The notes under the pieces were generated by a model. That model was given only the letters and a program-made list of their open reading frames with translations, was not told where the DNA came from and ran no database searches. A stretch of 64,000 bases of DNA from JAAFHB01 sp963677935 (GTDB taxonomy: Bacteria; Bacteroidota; Bacteroidia; Bacteroidales; Prolixibacteraceae), in the NCBI GenBank assembly GCA_963677935.2, contig CAXXEH010000003.1:992001-1056000 (forward strand), given 5' to 3'. The stretch's first letter is position 1, and each line of letters opens with the position of its first letter. This document shows positions 54,763-63,748 of the stretch, piece by piece. The position numbers and the translations under genes were made by a program.

Positions 54763-55449
54763 ATGGATAATCTACTACTAAAGTACATGAATGAGCGCAT
54801 CATGTATGCGCCAAGAAAGGTGATTGAACCGGGACCGGTGATTACCATTTCGAGAGAATGTGGATGTACCGCTAGTCTGTTAGCTGATCATTTAACTGCC
54901 CGGATCAATGAAAAAATCAATGATCCTGCATCAAAATGGAAATGGGTCAATAAGGAGATTCTCAAACTCGCTTCTGACGAATTAAAAATCAATCCTGATA
55001 AGGTTAAACAAATTGCTGACGGAGAGGAAAAAAATTTTCTCGACGAAATAGTAATCTCATTTACAGACAAATACTATGTCACCAATGTAAAAGCGAGAAA
55101 AATGATTGAGGAGGTTGTCCGAAATATAGCGGTTCGCGGCAAGGTGGTTATTGTTGGAAGAGGAAGTGAAGTACTCTCCAGGGATATTCCACGGTCACTG
55201 CATATTCGTCTTTTTGCCCCATTAAACTGGAAGATTAGTGTCATGTGTGAAAGGCTTAATGTCCCCGCTGAAAAGGCAAAAAATATTGTTCTACAGGTCG
55301 ATAAGGAACGCGCTGAATTTCGAGACGGGTATATGGAGAAAAACCGACCTCCTTTTGCCTATGATATTGAATTCAACCGGTCAAGATTAAGTCAGGAGGA
55401 GATTATTGATGTGATAATGCAGCTTGCCGAGCATAGAGAACTCATATAA
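54763..55449 (+). CDS. Cytidylate kinase-like family protein
   Basis: 228 aa of the AAA_33/cytidylate-kinase-like group. ITISRECGCTASLLADHL occupies the P-loop position but lacks the standard GxxGxGKS, the worn form seen in this family. KVVIVGRGSEVLSRDIPRSLHIRLFAP and DKERAEFRDGYM (LID-like) follow. Function unknown; true CMP kinase activity is doubtful. It heads the ATP-synthase region, with the AtpZ-like gene starting within about 35 bases. Confidence 0.75.
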   Translation: MDNLLLKYMNERIMYAPRKVIEPGPVITISRECGCTASLLADHLTARINEKINDPASKWKWVNKEILKLASDELKINPDKVKQIADGEEKNFLDEIVISFTDKYYVTNVKARKMIEEVVRNIAVRGKVVIVGRGSEVLSRDIPRSLHIRLFAPLNWKISVMCERLNVPAEKAKNIVLQVDKERAEFRDGYMEKNRPPFAYDIEFNRSRLSQEEIIDVIMQLAEHRELI

Positions 55450-55484
55450 CCGTGCCTCAATCAGTTCAGTTAAATATTGAAAAA

Positions 55485-55706
55485 ATGATTGATGATGACC
55501 AGGGGAAAATGAACTACCTTAAAGAGTATGGAAAGTACTCAAGCCTGCTTTTTCAAATGATTGTAATAGCTGCTGTTGGGGTTCTGGGTGGTATCGAGTT
55601 GGATAAGTGGCTGAAATTGAAAGCACCGGTATTTACCATTATTCTGACCATCCTTATGACATTTGTGGCCATATTTCATCTTTTCAAAACTATCCTGAAA
55701 AAGTAA
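55485..55706 (+). CDS. AtpZ/AtpI-like small membrane protein
   Basis: About 73 aa with two TM helices: KYSSLLFQMIVIAAVGVLGG and APVFTIILTILMTFVAIFHLF, the AtpZ layout. The start is unsure: GTG at 55452, ATG at 55485 and ATG at 55509 (with AGGGG ahead) are all in frame. 55485 gives the N-terminal length seen in relatives. Proteins of this type sit ahead of ATP synthase genes and help assemble the c-ring or bring in Mg/Ca. Confidence 0.75.
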   Translation: MIDDDQGKMNYLKEYGKYSSLLFQMIVIAAVGVLGGIELDKWLKLKAPVFTIILTILMTFVAIFHLFKTILKK

Positions 55707-55768
55707 AATTCCCAAAATTATATTAAACGCTGACTTTAGTTCTAAAATCTTATAAAACTATCTTTTGT

Positions 55769-56149
55769 ATGTCTGAAGTTTCCCGAAAATTCATCGTTAA
55801 AATGCTCATTTTTACAGCAATCATTTTTTTTATTGCGTCAGTACTTTTTTCAACCGTTCTAAAAACACATTATCTGAGTGCCTTCCCCTATATGATATTG
55901 CTAATCGCAACTGTAACCACAATTGGTCATCTGTGGGTTGTCAAAGCATCAGGTCAGAATGCCATGAAATTTACCACTGCATTTATGGCTTCGGTAAGTT
56001 TAAAACTGATGGTCTATCTTTTTTTTATGCTCATCTATTTAATGATTGATCGTTCACAGGTTATCCCGTTTGTATTGACATTTATTACATTTTATATTTC
56101 ATTCACCGTTTTTGAAGTCATCCAGGTGCTTGGGTTCATTAAAAAATAA
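55769..56149 (+). CDS. Four-helix membrane protein in the atp operon (AtpI-like)
   Basis: 126 aa, four hydrophobic segments: IFTAIIFFIASVLF, FPYMILLIATVTTIGHLWV, LKLMVYLFFMLIYLMI, VIPFVLTFITFYISFTVFEVI. Position between the AtpZ-like gene and atpB fits the ATP synthase I role (c-ring assembly). Sequence resemblance to AtpI is weak, so the assignment relies on context. Confidence 0.65.
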   Translation: MSEVSRKFIVKMLIFTAIIFFIASVLFSTVLKTHYLSAFPYMILLIATVTTIGHLWVVKASGQNAMKFTTAFMASVSLKLMVYLFFMLIYLMIDRSQVIPFVLTFITFYISFTVFEVIQVLGFIKK

Positions 56150-56161
56150 TCACAAAATAAG

Positions 56162-56191
56162 TTTGTGATACGGACAAATTGGCTATTTTTG
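56162..56191 (+). promoter_or_regulatory. Promoter ahead of atpB
   Basis: TTTG at 56162-56165 and TATTTTTG at 56184-56191 are spaced by 18 bases, close to the 19-base consensus. The atpB ATG follows 17 bases later. Confidence 0.6.
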
Positions 56192-56208
56192 CGTCACAAA
56201 TTAACGCA

Positions 56209-57300
56209 ATGATAAGAGTTATAACATCTTTATTTCTGGTTTTATTTGCAATTTCAGCAAGCTCTAATCTACTCAAAGCCAATGAAGAGCATGTTGCAAC
56301 GGATTCAATTTCTCCAAAGAAATTTAATACGGGAGACCTGATATTCAATCATATAAAAGACAGTTATGAGTGGCATATTGCGACCGTAGGGCATACTCAC
56401 ATTTCAATTCCTTTACCGGTCATTGTTTACAGCCAGCAGACAGGATTGCATTCGTTTATGTCGGGCAAACTTCACCATGGAACCGAACCTTATGATGGAT
56501 TTAGGATTGCTTCGGAAGGAAAATATCAACGAAAGCTTGTTGAAATAATGGCGGATGGATCTGAGTTGAGACCCTGGGATTTTTCTATCACTAAAAATGT
56601 TACTTCACTTTTTATAAGCATATTGCTTATATTATTTATCTTTTTATCAGTAGCCAAAAGATACCGTAAAAATTTCGCCAGAGCACCTAAAGGACTACAA
56701 AGCTGGATAGAGCCTGTCGTCCTTTTCATTTGTGATGATATTGCAAAACCATCAATTGGAAAAGAGAAGTATCAAAGGTATCTTCCCTTTTTGTTAACGG
56801 TGTTCTTTTTTATTTTTATCAATAATCTGATGGGGTTGATCCCCTTTTTCCCGGGAGGCGCCAATCTTACAGGAGATATTTCAGTCACCCTGGTTCTGGC
56901 CCTTTTTACCTTTGTGATCACCAGTTTAAGCGGATCACGCGATTACTGGGTCCATTTGGTAAATGCACCCGGAATTCCACTTTGGCTCAAATTGCCGCTC
57001 CCCTTAATGCCTATCGTCGAGATAATGGGAGTGTTCATCAAGCCTTTCGTTCTTACCATTCGTCTTTTTGCAAATATAACTGCCGGCCATATTGTAGCAT
57101 TGGGATTTTATAGTCTGATCTTTATATTTGCAGAAAAAAGTATCATTGCAGGTTACGGAATATCTGTCCTTTCAATCGCTTTTACTGTATTTATGGGGAT
57201 TCTTGAATTGCTGGTTGCCTTTATTCAGGCCTACGTATTTACATTATTATCTGCACTGTATATTGGATTGGCACTCGAAAGACATGAAAGCCACGCCTAA
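56209..57300 (+). CDS. atpB: ATP synthase subunit a
   Basis: 363 aa. The ATG giving MIRVITSLFLVLFAISAS starts a signal peptide, which is normal for this subunit in Bacteroidota; a longer TTG form is rejected. The Bacteroidota-specific periplasmic leader has WHIATVGHTHISIPLPVIVYS. Core helices carry NNLMGLIPFFPGG and the essential Arg in TIRLFANITAGHIV. It forms the proton half-channels against the c-ring. Confidence 0.95.
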   Translation: MIRVITSLFLVLFAISASSNLLKANEEHVATDSISPKKFNTGDLIFNHIKDSYEWHIATVGHTHISIPLPVIVYSQQTGLHSFMSGKLHHGTEPYDGFRIASEGKYQRKLVEIMADGSELRPWDFSITKNVTSLFISILLILFIFLSVAKRYRKNFARAPKGLQSWIEPVVLFICDDIAKPSIGKEKYQRYLPFLLTVFFFIFINNLMGLIPFFPGGANLTGDISVTLVLALFTFVITSLSGSRDYWVHLVNAPGIPLWLKLPLPLMPIVEIMGVFIKPFVLTIRLFANITAGHIVALGFYSLIFIFAEKSIIAGYGISVLSIAFTVFMGILELLVAFIQAYVFTLLSALYIGLALERHESHA

Positions 57301-57395
57301 GACGATCGTTTTCTTCAGTTTTAACTGGTGAGTCATAAAAAAGTAGTTAGTATAGAATATAAAATATCAATTTAATTATTTAAACATTAATTCGT

Positions 57396-57653
57396 ATGAT
57401 AACATTAGCTGTAATCTTACAAGTAGCTGCAAATGTAGCGATTGCAAAAATGGGCGCAGGTATAGGAGCCGGACTGGCAGCAATTGGTGCTGGTATAGGT
57501 ATTGGTCGTATCGGAGGTTCTGCTGTTGAAGCAATTGCCCGCCAGCCTGAAGCTGTGGGTGATATCCGTTCCAACATGATTGTCGCTGCGGCTTTGATTG
57601 AAGGAGTTGCTTTCTTTGCAATTGTTATCTGCTTTTTGATTATATTCGTCTAA
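57396..57653 (+). CDS. atpE: ATP synthase subunit c
   Basis: 85 aa, two TM helices. Glycine-rich first helix: GAGIGAGLAAIGAGIGIGRIGG. Polar loop: ARQPE. The ion-binding Glu lies in ALIEGVAFFAIV. The residues around the Glu (EGV, no Ser/Thr) and the first helix do not show the Na-binding pattern, so a proton-driven ring is likely. A 95-base gap to atpB includes an AT-rich leader. Confidence 0.96.
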   Translation: MITLAVILQVAANVAIAKMGAGIGAGLAAIGAGIGIGRIGGSAVEAIARQPEAVGDIRSNMIVAAALIEGVAFFAIVICFLIIFV

Positions 57654-57730
57654 TTACCTCATTTATTGGTTATTATTTTAATACCAATTTTAGCGGTGTA
57701 TGATTCGTTGACCAACAAAAATTTATCATT

Positions 57731-58225
57731 ATGGGATTAGTAATGCCGGATTTCGGGTTGTTTTTTTGGATGCTGGTATCCTTCTCCATCCTGTTGTATA
57801 TTCTAAAACGGTTTGCATGGGGTCCGATCCTGAATGCCCTTGCCGACCGCGAGAAGTCGATTGAGGAGGCGTTAAAATCGGCCGAAAATGCAAAAGAAGA
57901 GATGATGAATTTGCAGGCCGGAAACGAAAAAATCTTAAAAAAGGCAATTCTCGAACGTGAAACCATTGTAAAAGAGGCGCGCGAATTGAAGGAATCAATC
58001 ATTCGTGATGCACGACATGAAGCCTCAATTGAGGCGAACAAAGTGATGGAAAATGCCAGAGCAGCCATCGAACGGGAACGGATTGCAGCAATCAGTGATA
58101 TTAAAAGCCTGATTGCAAATTTTTCTGTGGAAATAGCCGAAAGAATATTACAGGAGAAGTTGGCTGATGAAAGCCGTCAAAAAGAGCTGATTCAAAATTA
58201 CATTGATCAGATCAATCTCAATTAA
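57731..58225 (+). CDS. atpF: ATP synthase subunit b
   Basis: 164 aa. The start MGLVMPDFGLFFWMLVSF is the normal family start, with one TM helix (about 8-28). The rest is a long charged coiled coil (EEALKSAENAKEEMMNLQ and onward) forming the peripheral stalk that binds delta and F1. Confidence 0.95.
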   Translation: MGLVMPDFGLFFWMLVSFSILLYILKRFAWGPILNALADREKSIEEALKSAENAKEEMMNLQAGNEKILKKAILERETIVKEARELKESIIRDARHEASIEANKVMENARAAIERERIAAISDIKSLIANFSVEIAERILQEKLADESRQKELIQNYIDQINLN

Positions 58226-58236
58226 ATTCATTTAAG

Positions 58237-58782
58237 ATGGACGAGGGTAAAATTGCCGGCAGATACGCTAAAGCATTATTAAATTTGGCGAAGGAAAAAC
58301 AGGTGACTGAATTGGTGAGTATTGACATCAAAATGATTGATCACTTTTTTCAAACCGTTCCCAGATTTAGTCAGGTACTCGAAAGTCCGGTAATTAAAAT
58401 CAGTGAAAAAAGGGCATTTTTTAGTGATGTTTTCTCAAAAAGCATAAATTCAGCCACTTACTCTTTCCTTATGCTCCTTCTTACCAATCATAGGGAGGCT
58501 TATCTGAAGAATATATCCAGAATCTTTTTGGAATCATGTAGGCAGGAAGCAGGATATAAAGAGGCAAAACTGATAAGTGCTGTTGAGATAGATCCTGCTA
58601 CAGTTAATCAATTCAGGGTTTTCATCAGAAATCATTTTAATTCAGAAGTAGATTTAACGTGTACAGTCGACGAAAAACTCATTGGCGGATTCATTTTACA
58701 AGTTGAAGATCAGCAGATTGATGCCAGTGTTTCTGCCAAACTTAAAAAGATTAAAAGAGAACTTTTGGCAAGTCAGAGATAA
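58237..58782 (+). CDS. atpH: ATP synthase subunit delta
   Basis: 181 aa. IAGRYAKALLNLAKEKQ at the N-terminus and the C-terminal signature DEKLIGGFILQVEDQQIDASVSAKLKKI are both OSCP/delta hallmarks. It connects the b stalk to the top of F1. 11 bases separate it from atpF. Confidence 0.95.
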   Translation: MDEGKIAGRYAKALLNLAKEKQVTELVSIDIKMIDHFFQTVPRFSQVLESPVIKISEKRAFFSDVFSKSINSATYSFLMLLLTNHREAYLKNISRIFLESCRQEAGYKEAKLISAVEIDPATVNQFRVFIRNHFNSEVDLTCTVDEKLIGGFILQVEDQQIDASVSAKLKKIKRELLASQR

Positions 58783-58820
58783 ATTAGAACAAAAGAATAA
58801 AACAATTAAACGTTGATATT

Positions 58821-60401
58821 ATGGCTGGAATAAAACCTGCTGAAGTTTCCGAAATTCTGAAAAAACAGTTGGATGGTTTCAAAAGTGAAGCCGAATATGC
58901 CGAAATTGGAACCGTACTGCAAGTAGGTGATGGGATTGCCCGCGTCTACGGTTTGTCAAACATTCAGTCAAACGAAATGGTTGAATTCAGCTCCGGGGTT
59001 ATGGGTATTGTTTTAAACCTCGAGGAAGATAATGTTGGTTGCGTACTTTTAGGTTCTTCAGAGCGGATTAAAGAGGGTGATCATGTTAAAAGAACCAATA
59101 AAATTGCGGCGATCAATGTTGGCGAAGGTTTACTTGGTCGTGTGATTAACACCCTTGGTCAACCGCTCGATGGTCAGGGACCTATCACCGGAGAACTTTT
59201 TGAACTTCCCTTTGAGCGAAAAGCTCCGGGGGTGATCTATCGTCAACCTGTCAGGGAGCCGTTACAAACCGGAATCAAGGCGATCGACGCAATGATCCCA
59301 ATTGGCCGGGGACAGCGGGAGTTGATTATTGGCGACCGTCAAACAGGTAAAACTGCTATCGCAATTGACACAATTATCAATCAAAAAGAATTTTACGAAA
59401 AAGGGGAACCTGTATATTGTATATATGTTGCTATTGGTCAGAAGGGATCAACTGTAGCTAATATCGCAAAAACACTTGCAGAAAATGGAGCGATGCCCTA
59501 TACAGTAATCGTGATGTCCACCTCTTCTGACCCTGCTGCTCTTCAGTTTTATGCACCGTTTGCCGGGGCCGCCATTGGTGAGTTTTTTAGAGATACCGGT
59601 AGGTCTGCCCTTATTGTTTATGACGATTTATCGAAACAGGCTGTAGCCTATCGTGAAGTTTCGCTGCTTTTACGACGTCCGCCAGGTCGTGAAGCCTATC
59701 CTGGTGATGTGTTCTATCTTCACTCCCGTTTACTCGAGCGTGCAGCAAAAATTAATGAATCACAGGCGGTTGCCAGCCAAATGAATGATGTTCCCGAATC
59801 GATCAGACACCTTTTAAAGGGTGGCGGTTCTTTGACAGCGCTCCCAATCATTGAAACTCAGGACGGCGACGTCTCTGCATATATTCCGACCAATGTAATC
59901 TCCATTACCGATGGTCAGATTTTCCTTGAATCAAATCTGTTCAATGCAGGAATCAGACCAGCCATCAATGTGGGTATTTCGGTATCGCGCGTTGGTGGAA
60001 ATGCTCAGATTAAGGCAATGAAAAAAGTGGCCGGAACACTAAAAATAGCTCAGGCTGAATTCCGCGAACTTGAAGCATTCTCCAAATTTAGCTCGGATCT
60101 TGATCCAGCTACTAAAGCAGTACTCGAAAAGGGGACACGAAATCTTGAAATCCTTAAACAACATCAGTTTTCACCTGTAAAAGTTGAGAAACAGATTGCG
60201 ATATTGTATTGTGGGACACAAGGTTTACTGTCTGAAGTTCCAAAACACCTGATTAGAGAATTTGAGATTGAATTTCTTGAAGTTCTGGAGGCAAAATACA
60301 AGAATACCCTTGAATCGCTTAACCGGGGTATGATCACCTCTGTTGAAACAGATGTTCTTGAGAAAGTTGCCAACGAAGTTGCTGCCAAATATTCGGTTTA
60401 A
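58821..60401 (+). CDS. atpA: ATP synthase subunit alpha
   Basis: 526 aa. VGDGIARVYGL, the P-loop GDRQTGKTAIAID, and the signature PAINVGISVSRVGG. The essential Arg lies in the same stretch. Non-catalytic nucleotide-binding subunit of the F1 hexamer. Normal length. Confidence 0.98.
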   Translation: MAGIKPAEVSEILKKQLDGFKSEAEYAEIGTVLQVGDGIARVYGLSNIQSNEMVEFSSGVMGIVLNLEEDNVGCVLLGSSERIKEGDHVKRTNKIAAINVGEGLLGRVINTLGQPLDGQGPITGELFELPFERKAPGVIYRQPVREPLQTGIKAIDAMIPIGRGQRELIIGDRQTGKTAIAIDTIINQKEFYEKGEPVYCIYVAIGQKGSTVANIAKTLAENGAMPYTVIVMSTSSDPAALQFYAPFAGAAIGEFFRDTGRSALIVYDDLSKQAVAYREVSLLLRRPPGREAYPGDVFYLHSRLLERAAKINESQAVASQMNDVPESIRHLLKGGGSLTALPIIETQDGDVSAYIPTNVISITDGQIFLESNLFNAGIRPAINVGISVSRVGGNAQIKAMKKVAGTLKIAQAEFRELEAFSKFSSDLDPATKAVLEKGTRNLEILKQHQFSPVKVEKQIAILYCGTQGLLSEVPKHLIREFEIEFLEVLEAKYKNTLESLNRGMITSVETDVLEKVANEVAAKYSV

Positions 60402-60442
60402 AAGCTGATTAATGTGAAGTAAGAGACAGATAAAATCAGAGA

Positions 60443-61336
60443 ATGGCAAATTTAAAAGACATACGGACCAGAATAGCCACGGTAAAATCGACCCAGCAGG
60501 TAACTAGTGCCATGAAAATGGTATCGGCGGCTAAACTGCGGAAAGCTCAGGATGCCATTATTCAGATGCGACCCTATGCCGAAACACTGAATGAAATACT
60601 GACCAGTGTCAGCAGCAATCTGGATTCAGACATTGAGAATAAATATGCCGAACGGAAAAATAAAGAACGAATTCTCATCATTGCAATAACCTCCAACAGA
60701 GGTCTTTGCGGAGGATTTAATTCGAATGTGGTAAGACGTACATCCGAGCTTGTATCCGTAACATTTAAAGAGTATTCTAAAAAATCAAAAGTCGACGTTA
60801 TTGCAATCGGGAAAAAAGCTGTTGACGGACTTAAATCAAAAGGGATAAAAGTCACCAGAAGCTATCTTGATCTTTACGATAAATTGAGTTTCGCTACAGT
60901 AAATGAAATTTCACAGCTTGTAATGGACAGCTATGCCAAAGGTGGTTACGATCATGTTGAACTGGTTTATAATCAATTTAAAAACGCTGCTGTACAAAAT
61001 CTTGTCAATGAACAGTTTCTACCGGTAAAAACGGGTAACACCAAAGGTTTAAAATCGGGTAAAGGGCAAATGCAATTAGACTATGTTTTTGAGCCTTCGA
61101 AGCAGGAAATAGTTGTAAATTTGATTCCTCAATCGCTCAAAATACAGTTTTTCAAGGCAATTCTTGAATCGGTCGCCTCGGAGCACGGTGCGCGTATGAC
61201 TGCGATGCATAAAGCTACAGATAACGCATTTGAGCTGATCCGGGAACTGAAACTGAATTATAATAAAGCAAGGCAAGCGGCAATTACCAATGAAATTCTG
61301 GAGATTGTAAGTGGTGCAAATGCAATGAAAAGTTAG
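60443..61336 (+). CDS. atpG: ATP synthase subunit gamma
   Basis: 297 aa. N-terminal helix KDIRTRIATVKSTQQVTSAMKMVSAAKLRKAQ, central SNRGLCGGFNSNV, and the C-terminal MTAMHKATDNAFELIRELKLNYNKARQAAITNEILEIVSG. Central rotor shaft of F1. 41 bases after atpA. Confidence 0.97.
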   Translation: MANLKDIRTRIATVKSTQQVTSAMKMVSAAKLRKAQDAIIQMRPYAETLNEILTSVSSNLDSDIENKYAERKNKERILIIAITSNRGLCGGFNSNVVRRTSELVSVTFKEYSKKSKVDVIAIGKKAVDGLKSKGIKVTRSYLDLYDKLSFATVNEISQLVMDSYAKGGYDHVELVYNQFKNAAVQNLVNEQFLPVKTGNTKGLKSGKGQMQLDYVFEPSKQEIVVNLIPQSLKIQFFKAILESVASEHGARMTAMHKATDNAFELIRELKLNYNKARQAAITNEILEIVSGANAMKS

Positions 61337-61406
61337 AATCCCTTGAGAGATATTCATCATCGGCTATAAATATTTAGATCACAAAAATTCAATAAAACAG
61401 ATAAAT

Positions 61407-62915
61407 ATGTCGCAATCCAAAGGCAAAATCGTTCAGGTTATCGGACCTGTTGTTGATGTCAGCTTCGAGCAGGGAGGAAATGAGTTACCAAAAATATTTG
61501 ATGCGCTCGAAATAACACGTGAAAATGGTCAGGTTTTAATTCTGGAGTGTCAACAACATATCGGAGAACAAACAATTCGATCTGTAGCTATGGACTCAAC
61601 CGACGGACTTTCACGTGGGATGGAGGTCATCTCTACCGGAAAAGCCATTTCAATGCCTGTTGGCAATGAAATAAAGGGACGGTTGCTCAATGTAATCGGT
61701 GAAGCGATAGATGGAATCGGATCAATTGCAAAAGAGAGGAGTTATGAAATTCATAACGATCCCCCACGATTTGAGGATCTCTCCACCGAAAAAGAGGTGC
61801 TTTTCACCGGTATAAAAGTTATCGATCTGCTCGAACCTTATTCCAAGGGGGGTAAAATCGGACTTTTTGGTGGCGCCGGGGTTGGAAAGACTGTAATTAT
61901 CATGGAGTTAATTAATAATATCGCCAAAAAATACGACGGACAATCTGTTTTTGCCGGAGTTGGTGAAAGAACGCGCGAAGGGAATGACCTGCTCCGCGAA
62001 ATGATTGAATCGGATGTTATCAAATATGGTGAGGCTTTTAAAGCCGACATGTTAAAGGGTGGTTGGGACCTTTCCCTTGTCGATAAGAACGAGTTGGCCA
62101 AATCGAAAGCTACGCTGGTTTTTGGTCAGATGAATGAGCCCCCCGGCGCACGCGCAAGAGTTGCTCTCTCTGGTCTTGCGGTAGCTGAATACTTCCGCGA
62201 TGGTGACAAAAAAGGAAAAGGTAACGATATCCTTTTCTTTGTGGATAATATTTTCAGATTTACACAGGCTGGTTCCGAAGTTTCGGCTTTGCTTGGCCGT
62301 ATGCCTTCGGCTGTAGGTTATCAGCCTACACTGGCTACAGAGATGGGGCTGTTACAAGAACGGATCACCTCTACAAAATACGGTTCAATTACCTCTGTTC
62401 AGGCTGTTTATGTTCCTGCAGATGACTTAACTGACCCGGCGCCGGCTACAACTTTTGCCCATCTTGATGCAACTACTGTATTAAACCGGAAAATCTCCGA
62501 AATGGGTATTTATCCTGCAGTCGATCCGCTTGATTCTACCTCACGGATCCTCTCGCCAGACATCGTTGGAAGAGAACATTATGACACTGCACAGCGGGTA
62601 AAAGAGCTTTTACAACGTTACCGTGAACTACAGGATATTATTGCCATTCTTGGTATGGATGAACTTTCTGAAGCGGATAAACTAATTGTTCACAGGGCCC
62701 GACGCGTTCAACGATTCTTGTCGCAACCGTTCCATGTTGCAGAACAATTTACCGGAATGAAAGGGGTTTGGGTCTCAATTGAGGATACGATTAAAGGGTT
62801 TAATGCGATCATCGACGGCAATGTGGATCAATATCCCGAAACCGCCTTTAGCATGGTTGGCACAATTGATGAGGCCATCGAAAAAGGTGAAAAATTACTC
62901 GCTGAATCAAAATAA
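61407..62915 (+). CDS. atpD: ATP synthase subunit beta
   Basis: 502 aa. KIVQVIGPVVDVSF at the N-terminus, P-loop GGAGVGKTVIIMELI, catalytic Glu in GVGERTREGNDL, and ALLGRMPSAVGYQPTL. Catalytic subunit of F1. It follows atpG by 70 bases, completing the classical BEFHAGDC order rather than the split arrangement found in some Bacteroidales. Confidence 0.98.
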   Translation: MSQSKGKIVQVIGPVVDVSFEQGGNELPKIFDALEITRENGQVLILECQQHIGEQTIRSVAMDSTDGLSRGMEVISTGKAISMPVGNEIKGRLLNVIGEAIDGIGSIAKERSYEIHNDPPRFEDLSTEKEVLFTGIKVIDLLEPYSKGGKIGLFGGAGVGKTVIIMELINNIAKKYDGQSVFAGVGERTREGNDLLREMIESDVIKYGEAFKADMLKGGWDLSLVDKNELAKSKATLVFGQMNEPPGARARVALSGLAVAEYFRDGDKKGKGNDILFFVDNIFRFTQAGSEVSALLGRMPSAVGYQPTLATEMGLLQERITSTKYGSITSVQAVYVPADDLTDPAPATTFAHLDATTVLNRKISEMGIYPAVDPLDSTSRILSPDIVGREHYDTAQRVKELLQRYRELQDIIAILGMDELSEADKLIVHRARRVQRFLSQPFHVAEQFTGMKGVWVSIEDTIKGFNAIIDGNVDQYPETAFSMVGTIDEAIEKGEKLLAESK

Positions 62916-62948
62916 ATTAACAATATCGTTTAGATAACTCATGCTCTT

Positions 62949-63191
62949 ATGATGTACCTCGAAATTATTACACCGGAAAAAATGTTGTTTGCCGGTGAAA
63001 TCATGATAATTAAATTGCCCGGCACCTTGGGATCGTTCGAGATCATGAACAATCATGCACCTATTATTTCTACGCTTACTATCGGGAAAATAAAGGTAAA
63101 AGAGACGAACGGAATTATCTCCTATTTCGAAATTAAAGGGGGATTGGTAGAAGTATCAAACAATAAAGTTAAGGTACTTGTTGAATCATAA
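62949..63191 (+). CDS. atpC: ATP synthase subunit epsilon (short form)
   Basis: 80 aa: MYLEIITPEKMLFAGEI, LPGTLGSFEIMNNHAPII, and FEIKGGLVEVSNNKVKVLVES. Only the N-terminal beta-sandwich is present; the C-terminal helical hairpin that inhibits ATPase in E. coli and Bacillus is missing, as is usual in Bacteroidota. The start may be either of two adjacent ATG codons. Confidence 0.93.
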   Translation: MMYLEIITPEKMLFAGEIMIIKLPGTLGSFEIMNNHAPIISTLTIGKIKVKETNGIISYFEIKGGLVEVSNNKVKVLVES

Positions 63192-63218
63192 AATTCTCAA
63201 CTATTTTCAATAAAATAG

Positions 63219-63245
63219 AGGCTGTCTGAAAAGGCAGCCTTTTTA
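63219..63245 (+). terminator. Intrinsic terminator of the atp operon
   Basis: AGGCTG / CAGCCT stem, extendable inward by CT/AG, followed by five T. It lies 27 bases after the atpC stop. Confidence 0.85.
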
Positions 63246-63278
63246 TTTTCACTTAAATGATCACTTTTTTTTGTCGGC

Positions 63279-63527
63279 AGACCAACCGGAGGGGTAAATG
63301 AGCTCCTGCCATTCAGATTCAGACCAACCGGAGGGGTAAATAACCATTATTTTTTGTCGGCAGACCAACCGGAGGGGTAAATAAGCTCCTGCCATTCAGA
63401 TTCAGACCAACCGGAGGGGTATATGACCACTATTTTTCGTCGGGAGACCAACCGGAGGGGTAAAGAAGCTCCCGCTGTTCAGAATCAGACCAACCGGAGG
63501 CGTATGTGAAGCATTGCAGTTTGATTT
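63279..63527. repeat. Three tandem 83-bp units, each with two 21-base cores
   Basis: Six copies of a core AGACCAACCGGAGGGGTAAAT begin at 63279, 63321, 63362, 63404, 63445 and 63487, with starts alternating 42 and 41 bases apart. Spacers alternate between two conserved kinds (CTCCTGCCATTCAGATTC-like and TTTTTTGTCGG-like), so the true unit is 83 bp. The rightmost unit is the most diverged. On the minus strand every unit encodes YPSGWS-x-W/Q-QEL-x-YPSGWS followed by a Lys-rich end and a stop, each in a new frame. It is not a CRISPR array, because the spacers repeat. Confidence 0.9.
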
Positions 63528-63748
63528 CAGATTAACTTTCAATATGTAAGGCGGATGTCACTTGAAAAATCTCTTTGATCAAAATTAAACGAAATAAATT
63601 ACAAATTTTCCTGAAAGAATTCCTTTAATTCATATTCCTTTTTTTAATTTTGGAAAATCCGGATTCAATAATAGAAGTGAGTTTGGTTTTAATCGTTCAG
63701 AGTACTGGATTATAAATTACAAATCATTTCATATCAATACATAAGCAC
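63528..63748. other. Region upstream of trpB
   Basis: 221 bases, AT-rich. TAATTTTG at 63645-63652 could be a -7 promoter element, but no TTTG lies at the right distance. I see no Trp-codon leader peptide, T-box or terminator-like attenuator. Confidence 0.4.

Noticed and set aside
57396..57653. Possible Na+-coupled ATP synthase
   Set aside because: The c subunit lacks the Na-ligand pattern around the ion-binding Glu (EGV in place of E-S/T-T), so a proton ring is more likely.
63279..63507. CRISPR-like array with 21-base repeats
   Set aside because: The spacers are not unique: two spacer types alternate and are themselves conserved, giving an 83-bp tandem repeat, and no cas genes are near.
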